From Alistipes sp. (GTDB lineage Bacteria; Bacteroidota; Bacteroidia; Bacteroidales; Rikenellaceae), in contig JAGBTW010000002.1 in NCBI GenBank assembly GCA_017631135.1, positions 1 through 11,992 of the forward strand: 11,992 nucleotides of DNA, given 5' to 3'. Below are positions 1 to 6,725 of this stretch, in pieces. The notes beneath the pieces are model-generated. The model did no database searches. It saw only the letters and a list, made by a program, of their open reading frames with translations, and was not told the origin of the DNA. The translations under genes and the position numbers were made by a program. The first letter of the stretch is position 1, and the number at the start of each line of letters is the position of its first letter.

Positions 1-205
1 CTACAACGCCGTCGATGTTGAGCTCAACGATGTAAGAGTTAGGAGTGTAGATGAGCTGGTTGAGCTCCTTTGCGTCGATTGTGAATGCCTTCTCCTGGCC
101 ACCACCGTAGATGATGCAAGGTACCTGACCCTCGCGACGAGCTGCCTTTGCAAACTTCTTACCGAACTCTGCACGTGCAGTACCGTTAATCTGAATTGAC
201 TTCAT
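1..205 (-). CDS. rplY: 50S ribosomal protein L25 (Ctc/TL5 family), 5' part only
   Basis: The gene begins at the ATG at 205-203 and runs off the left edge of the window, so only the first 68 residues are visible. They read as the N-terminal 5S rRNA-binding domain of L25: an early K/R-rich stretch containing EFGKKFAKAARREGQVP, then CIIYGGG, matching the family pattern of a GK..A..RR.G.VP segment followed by a YG turn. L25 binds loop E of 5S rRNA in the large ribosomal subunit. Whether this is the short form or the longer Ctc form with an extra C-terminal domain cannot be told. The start is supported by the upstream promoter and leader, and by the absence of an in-frame ATG further upstream within the likely transcript. 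No clear Shine-Dalgarno is present; the bases before the ATG are A/T rich. Confidence 0.93.
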   Translation of the reverse strand, partial: MKSIQINGTARAEFGKKFAKAARREGQVPCIIYGGGQEKAFTIDAKELNQLIYTPNSYIVELNIDGVV

Positions 206-234
206 AACTGTTTAATAATTAATTGTTTAACTTC

Positions 235-278
235 GGTATCACTCAGTTGCGATAGTCACTCGCAACCCCATAGATACC
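235..278 (-). promoter_or_regulatory. Two-tier stem-loop in the rplY 5' leader
   Basis: On the minus strand, a 6-bp outer stem (GGTATC with GATACC; 273-278 with 235-240) encloses an asymmetric internal loop (TATGGG opposite TGAGT) and a perfect 7-bp inner stem (GTTGCGA with TCGCAAC; 260-266 with 246-252) capped by a 7-nt loop. It lies wholly inside the roughly 80-nt leader expected from the promoter at 292-321, and ends 29 nt before the rplY start. This is the position of an autoregulatory ribosomal-protein leader. The structure is seen in the sequence; the regulatory role is inferred. Confidence 0.55.
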
Positions 279-291
279 TGCTTTGGGACTG

Positions 292-321
292 CAAAGGTAG
301 TAAAAAATATCTAAATCGCAA
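292..321 (-). promoter_or_regulatory. Bacteroidetes-type promoter for rplY
   Basis: On the minus strand, TACCTTTG (299-292) fits the -7 consensus TAnnTTTG exactly, and TTG (321-319) lies 19 nt upstream, the usual -33 spacing. Transcription should start near 285-288, giving a leader of about 80 nt. Confidence 0.75.
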
Positions 322-365
322 GTTTTCAGTACTTTTTATTGATTTTTGTTCGCCTTGAGGCGAGA

Positions 366-410
366 GAAATTAGAGACTTAAGAGACGCAAGAGACATAAG
401 AGACATAAGG
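366..410. repeat. Five 9-bp tandem repeats (GAAATTAGA / GACATAAGA type)
   Basis: Five consecutive 9-mers on the plus strand read GAAATTAGA, GACTTAAGA, GACGCAAGA, GACATAAGA, GACATAAGG. A C/T-rich stretch with recurring CTAC/CTC motifs follows up to about 460. The array sits in the spacer between the 3' end of the glycerophosphotransferase gene and rplY. The first unit is identical to the units at 9814-9831, so the two sites look like members of one dispersed family. No coding potential is visible here. Confidence 0.7.
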
Positions 411-469
411 GATGGCACTCCCGCTACTCATTCTACACTCTCTACTCCCAGACTACTCTTGTTAACCGA

Positions 470-1663
470 CTACAGGCGGTGTGCTATCATCCACTTGGCA
501 AGGGCTTGCGAGGCGTGACCATTCTCCTTGAGACCTATGCGCTCGGTGAAGAAGGTGTTAAGACGCGCGGTGTAGGCTTCGTTGTCGAAGTTTGCGATTG
601 TGTCAAGCAGCTGCTCCTCGCTCTCCGAGAGTGGGAAGGGTAGCTCGTCGAGGTTAAAGTAGAAGCCTCGGTCGTAAGCATTGGCGTCGGTGGCATAGAG
701 CAAGCATAGTCGACCCTGCATCGCAAAGTCGAACATCGAGCTCGAGTAGTCGGTGATAAGCATGTCGGCAACTGCGAGCAGCTCCTGCATGTCGTGGTAG
801 CGCGTCGCGTCGCACACGCCCTCGTATGCTACGAGGTGCGAGGTCTCTACCTTGCCGATAAGCAGCGGGTGCATGCGCACGAGCACAGCTACGCTCTCGC
901 CACCAAACATGCGGCTTATGGCGGGTGTCACGCGAGACCAGTTTATGGCGTAGGGCTTTGTGGAGTAGTCTACGCGGAAGGTGGGGGCATAGAGCACTAT
1001 GCGACTCTTGGGGTCGATGCCATATTGCTTGGCTATGCGCTCGCGGAGCTCCTTGTGGCGAGCCGTGTCAAAGAATATGTCGTTGCGCGGTATGCCGCGC
1101 TCCAATATCTCGCCGTTGTACCAATATCTCTCGCGCTGAAGCTTTGTCTGCATCGCGCATCCCGAAATCATGAGGTCGCACACCTTTGAGTCAGCCTTTG
1201 CGCGCTGTGTGTAGCTGAAACTCAACTTGTCTGCCGCATCTGCCTCGATGCGTTTGAGCGCTACGCCCGCGTGCCACAACATAGCATATTTCTGTCCCTC
1301 GCGCTTGTGCCAATATATGCGCCATGGGTCGGTGCGAATGTTGGTGAGCAGAAACTCTGCCGATGCCATGAGCCTCAAATACTCCCATGTGCGGAAGCGC
1401 ACAGCCTTGACGCCCTCGGGCAGCTCGGAGGTGTCGAAGCCCTTGCGCAGTACCCAGTATATCTCGAACTCGGGGTGATGCTTAAGCAGATACTCGGTCA
1501 GGTAGCGCGGGTTGCAACTGTATTGTTTGAAGTTGTACGCCCAGCAGACCACGCGTCCATGCACCACGGGTGTTGTAGCGTTTGCTATCCATGCCGCGAT
1601 GTTTCCTGGTGTCTTTGCGATGCGATTAAGCACCCAACCTATCTTCTGCAATAAGCGTTTCAT
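470..1663 (-). CDS. CDP-glycerol glycerophosphotransferase family protein (TagB/TagF-like)
   Basis: A 397-residue protein of the CDP-glycerol:poly(glycerophosphate) glycerophosphotransferase family, which moves a polyol phosphate from its CDP derivative to a glycan or a growing chain at the cytoplasmic membrane face. Family motifs appear in order: WHAGVALKRI (130-139, matching WHG..LK), GIPRND (190-195), LYAPTFR (224-230), MHP (264-266) and DMLITDYSSSMFDFA (300-314). The length fits the catalytic domain alone, without the N-terminal glycosyltransferase or repeat extensions of larger TagF proteins. The N-terminal 40 residues are basic and amphipathic, suggesting peripheral membrane binding rather than true transmembrane segments. 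It diverges from the LicD operon across a 96-bp spacer. The donor may be CDP-glycerol or another CDP-polyol; the family name does not settle this. Confidence 0.87.
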   Translation of the reverse strand: MKRLLQKIGWVLNRIAKTPGNIAAWIANATTPVVHGRVVCWAYNFKQYSCNPRYLTEYLLKHHPEFEIYWVLRKGFDTSELPEGVKAVRFRTWEYLRLMASAEFLLTNIRTDPWRIYWHKREGQKYAMLWHAGVALKRIEADAADKLSFSYTQRAKADSKVCDLMISGCAMQTKLQRERYWYNGEILERGIPRNDIFFDTARHKELRERIAKQYGIDPKSRIVLYAPTFRVDYSTKPYAINWSRVTPAISRMFGGESVAVLVRMHPLLIGKVETSHLVAYEGVCDATRYHDMQELLAVADMLITDYSSSMFDFAMQGRLCLLYATDANAYDRGFYFNLDELPFPLSESEEQLLDTIANFDNEAYTARLNTFFTERIGLKENGHASQALAKWMIAHRL

Positions 1664-1690
1664 CCATTCAAAAAGTTTGTGTTGTTATCA

Positions 1691-1698
1691 CAAAGATA
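1691..1698 (-). promoter_or_regulatory. -7 box for the glycerophosphotransferase gene
   Basis: The minus strand reads TATCTTTG, an exact TAnnTTTG match, 28 nt upstream of the start codon. No clear TTG is found at the -33 position (only a T-rich tract), so the promoter is incomplete by eye. Confidence 0.5.
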
Positions 1699-1730
1699 GC
1701 GATTATTCCTATTATTTGGAAAAAAAAGTG

Positions 1731-1738
1731 TAAATTTG
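1731..1738 (+). promoter_or_regulatory. -7 box for the licD operon
   Basis: TAAATTTG matches TAnnTTTG exactly and lies 21 nt before the ATG at 1760. No good -33 TTG is present at 19-21 nt spacing. The box overlaps an in-frame TTG at 1736, which argues that translation begins at 1760 and not at that TTG. Confidence 0.55.
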
Positions 1739-1759
1739 CCTAATATTACGCTTTGGAAT

Positions 1760-2590
1760 ATGGTGGCAAACTTTGATAATGAGGCTCTCCGAGCAAAGTA
1801 TAATCCCGATGGCTCGTGCCTACGACGCGACCAGATGGAGCTCTTGAAGATGCTTCGTGTGGTGACGGATATATGCGATGCTAACGGCATACAGTGGTGG
1901 CTGAGCTCGGGCACGCTGCTTGGTGCGGCGCGCCATGGGGGCTTTATTCCCTGGGATGATGACCTCGATATTGTGCTATTGAGAAGGGACTGCAAGCGCT
2001 TGGAGCGCATCCTCGAGAGGCTCGATAGCAACGAGTATGTCTACCACTCTATGCGTACCGATGTCGACTATGTCAACGCCTTTGGTAAGTTCCGCAAGCG
2101 CGAGGGGTGCATCACTACCTCTTCGCGTCGCTACGACTACTACAAATGGCGCGGCATAGGCTTCGATATATTTGCCATCGAGGAGACGAACTACTTTGCT
2201 GCACGCGCGGCAACGGTGATATACAACAACTTGCAGCATCCAACATCCTATATCCGCTGGGGGTGGTTGCGTAAACCGCTAATACGCCTCGTGCAGGGCT
2301 TGTGCTTTGGCGTGGTGAACCCCATATTGCGACTTGTGGGACGCATCAACCCGCGCAAGGAGTACCACTACACATTGGGTACGGGATGGGCGCGCCACAC
2401 CTTCTTTATGAAGGATGCACTGCCCCTTGCTACTACCCAATTTGAGGGCGTGGAACTCCCCGTGCCAAGGGATATGGATGCCTACCTAACAAATGTATAT
2501 GGCGATTGGCGCAAGCTGCCCACTGACGACGCGATACGCAAGTGCATACATTGTAAGGAGTATATTGAGGAGATTTACGGAGAGAAATAG
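1760..2590 (+). CDS. LicD family phosphotransferase
   Basis: A 276-residue LicD-family protein. Members transfer phosphocholine, or in the related fukutin/FKRP proteins ribitol 5-phosphate, from CDP donors to glycans. The signature is clear: YNPDGSCLRRDQ near 14-25, then WWLSSGTLLGAARHGGFIPW (46-65) followed by DDDLDI with the metal-binding acidic cluster, a KFRKREG segment (110-116), GIGFDIFAI (132-140), and a C-terminal block VELPVPRDMDAY...YGDW (231-250). Hydrophobic stretches at about 170-193 could touch the membrane, but no signal peptide is seen. I chose the ATG at 1760 because the upstream in-frame TTG overlaps the -7 promoter box. It is the first gene of an operon with the cytidylyltransferase fusion and an SDR. 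No choline kinase or other lic genes are visible, so phosphocholine is not the favoured cargo. Confidence 0.88.
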   Translation: MVANFDNEALRAKYNPDGSCLRRDQMELLKMLRVVTDICDANGIQWWLSSGTLLGAARHGGFIPWDDDLDIVLLRRDCKRLERILERLDSNEYVYHSMRTDVDYVNAFGKFRKREGCITTSSRRYDYYKWRGIGFDIFAIEETNYFAARAATVIYNNLQHPTSYIRWGWLRKPLIRLVQGLCFGVVNPILRLVGRINPRKEYHYTLGTGWARHTFFMKDALPLATTQFEGVELPVPRDMDAYLTNVYGDWRKLPTDDAIRKCIHCKEYIEEIYGEK

Positions 2591-2598
2591 ACCAAACG

Positions 2599-3939
2599 AT
2601 GAAGAGGGTTATTACATACGGTACATACGACCTATTGCATGAGGGACACATCAACCTTCTGCGCCGTGCCAAGGCGTTGGGAGACTACCTCATTGTGGGT
2701 GTTACGAACGACAGCTTCGACCGCGAGCGCGGCAAGCTCAATGTGCGCAACAATGTCTTGGAGCGCGTCGAGGCGGTCAAGGCTACGGGCATTGTCGACG
2801 AGGTGATTATCGAGGACTATGTGGGTCAAAAGATTGATGACATCCTCAAGTACGACATCGACATCTTCACCGTGGGCTCGGACTGGGAGGGTAAGTTTGA
2901 CTACCTCTCGGAGTATTGCGAAGTTGTCTACCTGCCTCGCACCGAGGGCGTATCATCGACTATGCTGCGTGCCGAGAACGAGGTGTTGGTTAACATCGCC
3001 ATTGTGGGCTGCGGTCGTATTGCACAACGCTTCTACGCGGAGGTCGACAAGGTGGATGCCGCCAGGGTTGTTGCCCTCTACGACACCAATCGCGAGGCGG
3101 CAGCGCGACTCGATGAGTCACTCGTTGTCGATAGCCTCGAGGAGGCTGTAGAGGCTGCCGATGCGGTCTATATCGCTACACCACACAACCTACACTACCA
3201 ACAGGCGAAGTATGCCTTGGAGCACGGTCGCCATGTGTTGTGCGAGACACCCATGGTGTTGCGCGAGGGTGAGGCGGAGGAGCTCTTTGCCATAGCCAAG
3301 GAGCGCGGCGTTGTGCTCTTGGAGGCCAACAAGACGGCATTTAGCCCAGCATTCAACCACCTTGTTACGTTGGTTAAGAGTGGTCTTATTGGTGATGTTG
3401 TGGGCATAGATGCTTCGGAGTCGAAGTTGTGGGGCGAGGAGAATTTGAAGCGAGAGCTCGACCCCGATATGGCGGGAGGCTCGCTCTACGAGATGGGCTC
3501 TTATCCCTTGTTGCCCATCGTCAGGTTGTTGGGCGTTGACTATGAACAGATTGATATATATAGCCGCATGAATGAGAGGGGTGTGGATGTATACACGCGC
3601 GGCATCGTGCGCTATAAGGGTGCTATAGCCTCGTTCCAGCTCGGCTTGGGCGTAAAGACCGAGGGCAACCTCGTTATTTCGGGTACACAGGGCTATGTGT
3701 ATGTCCCCTCGCCATGGTGGAAGACCGACTACTTCGAGCTGCGCTACGAAGACCAAAATCGCAATAAAAAGTACTTCTATAAGTGGGATGAGCCGGGCTT
3801 GAGATACGAAATTCAGGAGTTTGTGTCGTTGATTATCAACCACCGTAGCTCGTCAGCGCGCCTCACGCCACGCCAGAGTATAGCCATGGCGCGTGTCATG
3901 GAGCAGTTTGCTAATCGCGAAAACATGTTCGAGATATGA
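2599..3939 (+). CDS. Bifunctional cytidylyltransferase (TagD-like) / Gfo-Idh-MocA oxidoreductase fusion
   Basis: This 446-residue protein joins two enzymes. Residues 1-125 are a TagD/CCT-type cytidylyltransferase: GTYDLLHEGHINLL (8-21) carries the HxGH nucleotide-binding motif (H14, H17), followed by VGSDW (92-96) and RTEGVSST (114-121), close to the family RTxGISTT. Such domains make CDP-glycerol, CDP-choline or similar donors from CTP and a phosphorylated alcohol. Residues from about 131 form an NAD(P)-dependent Gfo/Idh/MocA domain: GCGRIAQR (137-144), ATPHNLH (193-199), CETPMV (215-220) where most relatives have an EKP motif, and GGSLYEMGSYPL (293-304). The Lys-to-Thr change in EKP is notable. 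The gene starts 8 bp after licD and overlaps the SDR gene by 4 bp, so all three are probably co-expressed. The fusion suggests the oxidoreductase makes or modifies the alcohol that the first domain activates; the substrate is unknown. Confidence 0.87.
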   Translation: MKRVITYGTYDLLHEGHINLLRRAKALGDYLIVGVTNDSFDRERGKLNVRNNVLERVEAVKATGIVDEVIIEDYVGQKIDDILKYDIDIFTVGSDWEGKFDYLSEYCEVVYLPRTEGVSSTMLRAENEVLVNIAIVGCGRIAQRFYAEVDKVDAARVVALYDTNREAAARLDESLVVDSLEEAVEAADAVYIATPHNLHYQQAKYALEHGRHVLCETPMVLREGEAEELFAIAKERGVVLLEANKTAFSPAFNHLVTLVKSGLIGDVVGIDASESKLWGEENLKRELDPDMAGGSLYEMGSYPLLPIVRLLGVDYEQIDIYSRMNERGVDVYTRGIVRYKGAIASFQLGLGVKTEGNLVISGTQGYVYVPSPWWKTDYFELRYEDQNRNKKYFYKWDEPGLRYEIQEFVSLIINHRSSSARLTPRQSIAMARVMEQFANRENMFEI

Positions 3940-4664
3940 GCCGCGCATTAGTTGTTGGTGGTGCTAACGGCATAGGTCTCGCCGTAGCCACGCTGCTTGC
4001 CGAGCGCGACGCGTGCGACAAGGTATATATCGTCGATAGGGTAGCTGTCCAAGAGGAGTATGCCAACCCAAAGTTCTGCTTTCGAGAGTTCGACCTTCGG
4101 GGTGAAGATTTTGCGTTGTTCGACGATTTTAAGAATATTGACACGCTGGTTATAACCGCGGGCTTTGGTCGCCTTGCCCACTTTGCGGATGTCGACGAGG
4201 AGCATGTTATGGCAAGCATGACGGTGAATGCTACCGCCGTAATGCGCATTATCCACCATTTCTATGGTCGCATAGCTGATAAAAAGCCATTCCGTACCGC
4301 TATTATGGGTAGCATTGCTGGCTTTATGTCGTCGCCCCTGTTTGCTGTATATGGCGCATCGAAGGCGGCTCTTAAGATATTTATCGAGAGCCTGAATGTG
4401 GAGTTGGAGATGTGTGGCACGACAAACCGCATTCTGCATGTCGCACCAGGTGCTATCAAGGGCACATCGTTCTATAGGGGTGTTACTGACCTAAATGTTA
4501 CGCGCGCACTTGCCGAGGAGATTATCGAGCACATGGAGCGTGGCGACGACCTCTTTATCCCTCGCTATGACGAGGTATACCGCGAGGTGTTGGAGCGCTA
4601 CCACAATGACTTCCGTGCCGAGGGTATCCACTCCTACGAATATAAAATGCAATCAAACAGGTAG
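3936..4664 (+). CDS. Short-chain dehydrogenase/reductase (SDR)
   Basis: A 242-residue classical SDR. It shows the Rossmann motif GGANGIG (8-14), ITAGFG (73-78, in place of the usual NNAG), Asn98 in VNAT, Ser126 in MGSIAG, the YxxxK pair Tyr139/Lys143 in VYGASKAA, and PG at 171-172. All catalytic residues of the Asn-Ser-Tyr-Lys tetrad are present, so an active NAD(P)H-dependent carbonyl reductase or alcohol dehydrogenase is expected. The start overlaps the stop of the upstream fusion gene in ATGA, indicating translational coupling. With a cytidylyltransferase and LicD transferase in the same operon, reduction of a keto- or aldo-sugar phosphate to a polyol phosphate is a reasonable but unproven role. 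The gene ends only 6 bp from the convergent glycosyltransferase gene. Confidence 0.87.
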   Translation: MSRALVVGGANGIGLAVATLLAERDACDKVYIVDRVAVQEEYANPKFCFREFDLRGEDFALFDDFKNIDTLVITAGFGRLAHFADVDEEHVMASMTVNATAVMRIIHHFYGRIADKKPFRTAIMGSIAGFMSSPLFAVYGASKAALKIFIESLNVELEMCGTTNRILHVAPGAIKGTSFYRGVTDLNVTRALAEEIIEHMERGDDLFIPRYDEVYREVLERYHNDFRAEGIHSYEYKMQSNR

Positions 4665-4670
4665 TAATTG

Positions 4671-5639
4671 TTAGTGGAACAGTGCGTTGTAGCACTTGAC
4701 AATCAACTGAAAGGCGAAAGGCGTGCGATAGTTGGTGCTCATCTTCGCCCTGCGTATCGCATCACCGAGCCAAGGATACTCGCCATAGAGGTCATACTTA
4801 TGTAATATATGGTGCCAGCCAGCGCGCAGCACCAAGCCATCGGCAACATCCTTGATGGGACTCTCGGCGAGGTTATCCATAAACTTCGAGTATAGGTCGA
4901 GTAGGTTGCGCGACGAGGCTGTGTGTCGCACCTCGCGACACTGCGAGCACATGGCATTCTCGTTATCCTTGCGGTAGTGATACAACACCTCGGGCAGACG
5001 CACGATGCTCTTGGCGCGGTAGATAAGCTGCGCCATGAGGTACATATCTTCGTGCATGCCGAGCTTCGGCGTGAAGATGTGGTTGTCGGTGTAGAGCGAG
5101 CGGCGGAAACACTTGGTGGCGGTGTAGCCATGTGAGCGGTAGTTGAAGATGTTCTCTATCCACAACTCGCGTGTTGCGGCTGTATACTCCAGCTCGCGCT
5201 TTATGCTGCGCTTGTGACCATACTCCTTCACAAGGTCGAAATAGATGATGTCGGCATTTGTCCTATCTGCCACATCCATAACCCTCTCAATGGCATTAAG
5301 CTCAATCCAGTCGTCGGCATCGGCAAAGAGTACATACTCACCCTCGGCAACCTCGAGACCACTCTTGCGCGCGAGGGGTAGTCCCTCGTTTGGCTTGTTG
5401 ATGATTACGATGCGCTCCTTGAGGTGCGAGAATCGCTCCTCGATTATCGAGTTTAGAATCTCCATCGAGGCATCCTTCGTGCCGTCGTTGACAAAGATAA
5501 ACTGAATATCGTTGTAGGTCTGTCCGAGAAATGTCTCGGCAAACTTGGCGATGTATGGCTCAACGCCATATATCGTTGTGATATATGATATTCTGTACTT
5601 GTTCATACGCTCTTCATTGTAGTTTGGGTGTCGTGGCAT
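4671..5639 (-). CDS. Family 2 glycosyltransferase (GT-A)
   Basis: A 322-residue GT2 enzyme, expected to act at the cytoplasmic membrane face on an envelope glycan. Visible motifs: the N-terminal strand ISYITTIYGVEPYI (17-30), VNDGTKD (50-56), a basic/acidic NKPNEGLPLARKSGL segment (81-95), the metal-binding ADADD (106-110) followed by W111, and HED (196-198), the usual acidic residues before the acceptor region. There are no strong transmembrane segments. The ATG at 5639 overlaps the stop of the upstream acyltransferase gene as TAATG, which supports coupling. However, the second in-frame ATG at 5606 begins exactly where homology to GT2 proteins normally starts (MNKYRISYIT), so the true start may be there. 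Donor and acceptor sugars cannot be predicted. Confidence 0.87.
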   Translation of the reverse strand: MPRHPNYNEERMNKYRISYITTIYGVEPYIAKFAETFLGQTYNDIQFIFVNDGTKDASMEILNSIIEERFSHLKERIVIINKPNEGLPLARKSGLEVAEGEYVLFADADDWIELNAIERVMDVADRTNADIIYFDLVKEYGHKRSIKRELEYTAATRELWIENIFNYRSHGYTATKCFRRSLYTDNHIFTPKLGMHEDMYLMAQLIYRAKSIVRLPEVLYHYRKDNENAMCSQCREVRHTASSRNLLDLYSKFMDNLAESPIKDVADGLVLRAGWHHILHKYDLYGEYPWLGDAIRRAKMSTNYRTPFAFQLIVKCYNALFH

Positions 5640-6610
5640 TAGTTCTCGCCACTCTTTGTCATCTTGCCAAATCGGCGTAGCTGCTTCTCGGGGCTATGCT
5701 TCCAGCGCTTGTGTGTCCACATCCACAGTTCGGGTCGCTCCTTAATCATCTTCTCGAGTGCTGCGACGTAGCGGCGCGTAATCTCGTTGGGCTCAACCAC
5801 CTCTACACCGTCGTATATCTCGTCGAAGCGTATAGCCATGCGACCCGCTCCTATGCGCTCGATATGTGTGAAGTAGATGGGCATGTTAAAGCGCATTGCC
5901 AACTTCTCGCTGCCATCAATAAATGCGGTCTTGCGGTTTAGAAAGTCGAACCACTCGGTGTCGGGGCGCAGGTTGGGCGTCTGGTCGGAGATAAGTCCCA
6001 ATACAATGTTTTTGCCCTTGCCACGATTTCGGACGTAGTGGCGCACGGTATCCTGCATTGTCACTTGGTACACGTTGGGGGTGTAGTTGCGCAAGCGACG
6101 GTATAGGTGCTCGAAAACAATGCTCTTGAGGGGGTGGTAGACGCCGACAAGGTGGTTCTCGGTGTCGACTATTGACCACAGAGGGAAGTACTCCCAGCAG
6201 CCGTAGTGCGCCGCCATGAATATCCAGTCGCGACCCTTTGTGCGCTCGAGGTGCTTGTCGAGGTCTATCCATGTGACATGGTCGAGGTCGCCTCTGCGCT
6301 TCGCACCCGCCAGACAGATGGTCTCCACAATCACCTCGGCAAGGTTGGAGTATGAGGCGTGCACAAGGCTTTTAACCTCCTTGTGGCTCATCTCGGGGAA
6401 CGAGCCTTTGATGTTGTTGTATGATACGTCGTAGCGGTAGCGCAACATGCGTAGTAGAGCATATACAAAGGGCTTGAACATGCCATAACGAAACCATCGT
6501 GGCATGTAGCCCATGGCGCAACAAGCACCCCACAGCAGCTCGAGGGATAGGCGGTGATGCCAGCGCAGGGTGTCGTTATTTTCTATATTGTTGCTCATTG
6601 TCAGTGCCAT
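5639..6610 (-). CDS. LpxL/HtrB-family lysophospholipid acyltransferase (lipid A biosynthesis type)
   Basis: A 323-residue member of the lipid A secondary acyltransferase family, which adds a fatty acyl chain from acyl-ACP to lipid A at the inner face of the cytoplasmic membrane. The catalytic HxxxxE appears as AAHYGCWEYFP (133-143; His135, Glu140). Further family features are VYHPLKS (157-163), SDQTP (208-212), and W..THKRWKH (298-304). A hydrophobic stretch at about 25-55 may anchor it to the membrane. I start it at the ATG at 6610, just downstream of a well-formed promoter; an ATG four codons later (6598) is equally possible. A longer open frame reaching 6991 is rejected because it would cross that promoter and the start of lnt. 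The gene overlaps the glycosyltransferase gene by 1 nt. Which acyl position is modified cannot be told. Confidence 0.88.
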   Translation of the reverse strand: MALTMSNNIENNDTLRWHHRLSLELLWGACCAMGYMPRWFRYGMFKPFVYALLRMLRYRYDVSYNNIKGSFPEMSHKEVKSLVHASYSNLAEVIVETICLAGAKRRGDLDHVTWIDLDKHLERTKGRDWIFMAAHYGCWEYFPLWSIVDTENHLVGVYHPLKSIVFEHLYRRLRNYTPNVYQVTMQDTVRHYVRNRGKGKNIVLGLISDQTPNLRPDTEWFDFLNRKTAFIDGSEKLAMRFNMPIYFTHIERIGAGRMAIRFDEIYDGVEVVEPNEITRRYVAALEKMIKERPELWMWTHKRWKHSPEKQLRRFGKMTKSGEN

Positions 6611-6629
6611 TAGCTCGTTAAACAATATA

Positions 6630-6661
6630 CAAATATAGATAAAAAAGCCTATTCTGCCAAA
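6630..6661 (-). promoter_or_regulatory. Promoter for the acyltransferase-glycosyltransferase operon
   Basis: On the minus strand, the -7 box TATATTTG (6637-6630) matches TAnnTTTG exactly, and TTTG (6661-6658) lies 20 nt upstream. The predicted start is near 6623-6626, leaving a very short leader of about 13-16 nt to the ATG at 6610. Confidence 0.75.
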
Positions 6662-6677
6662 TTTGCTGCCATAATGG

Positions 6678-6707
6678 TTGATATTTAACGAATGTTTCGT
6701 ATTTTTG
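6678..6707 (+). promoter_or_regulatory. Promoter for lnt
   Basis: The -7 box TATTTTTG (6700-6707) and a -33 TTG (6678-6680) are separated by 19 nt, matching the Bacteroidetes consensus. Its -33 box is only 16 nt from that of the divergent acyltransferase promoter. The predicted leader is about 13 nt. Confidence 0.75.
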
Positions 6708-6725
6708 TAGGCATATAAGCGAATA

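Noticed and set aside
351..362. CGCC-TTGA-GGCG mini-hairpin as a terminator for the glycerophosphotransferase gene
   Set aside because: Only a 4-bp stem, and on the minus strand it is followed by an A-rich, not T-rich, stretch.
366..410. CRISPR array
   Set aside because: The unit is 9 bp with no spacers; this is a simple tandem repeat.
1736..1759. TTG start for the LicD protein, adding eight residues
   Set aside because: The TTG is part of an exact -7 promoter box, so it would not be in the transcript; the ATG at 1760 fits.
1760..1790. Shared ANFDNEA peptide at the LicD N-terminus and near the C-terminus of the divergent glycerophosphotransferase
   Set aside because: The genes are on opposite strands, flanking residues differ, and codons differ; each peptide fits its own family, so this is most likely coincidence.
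3190..3843. 217-residue open frame antisense to the oxidoreductase domain
   Set aside because: It is a shadow of a strongly supported coding frame with no recognisable motifs of its own; the same applies to other antisense frames in the window.
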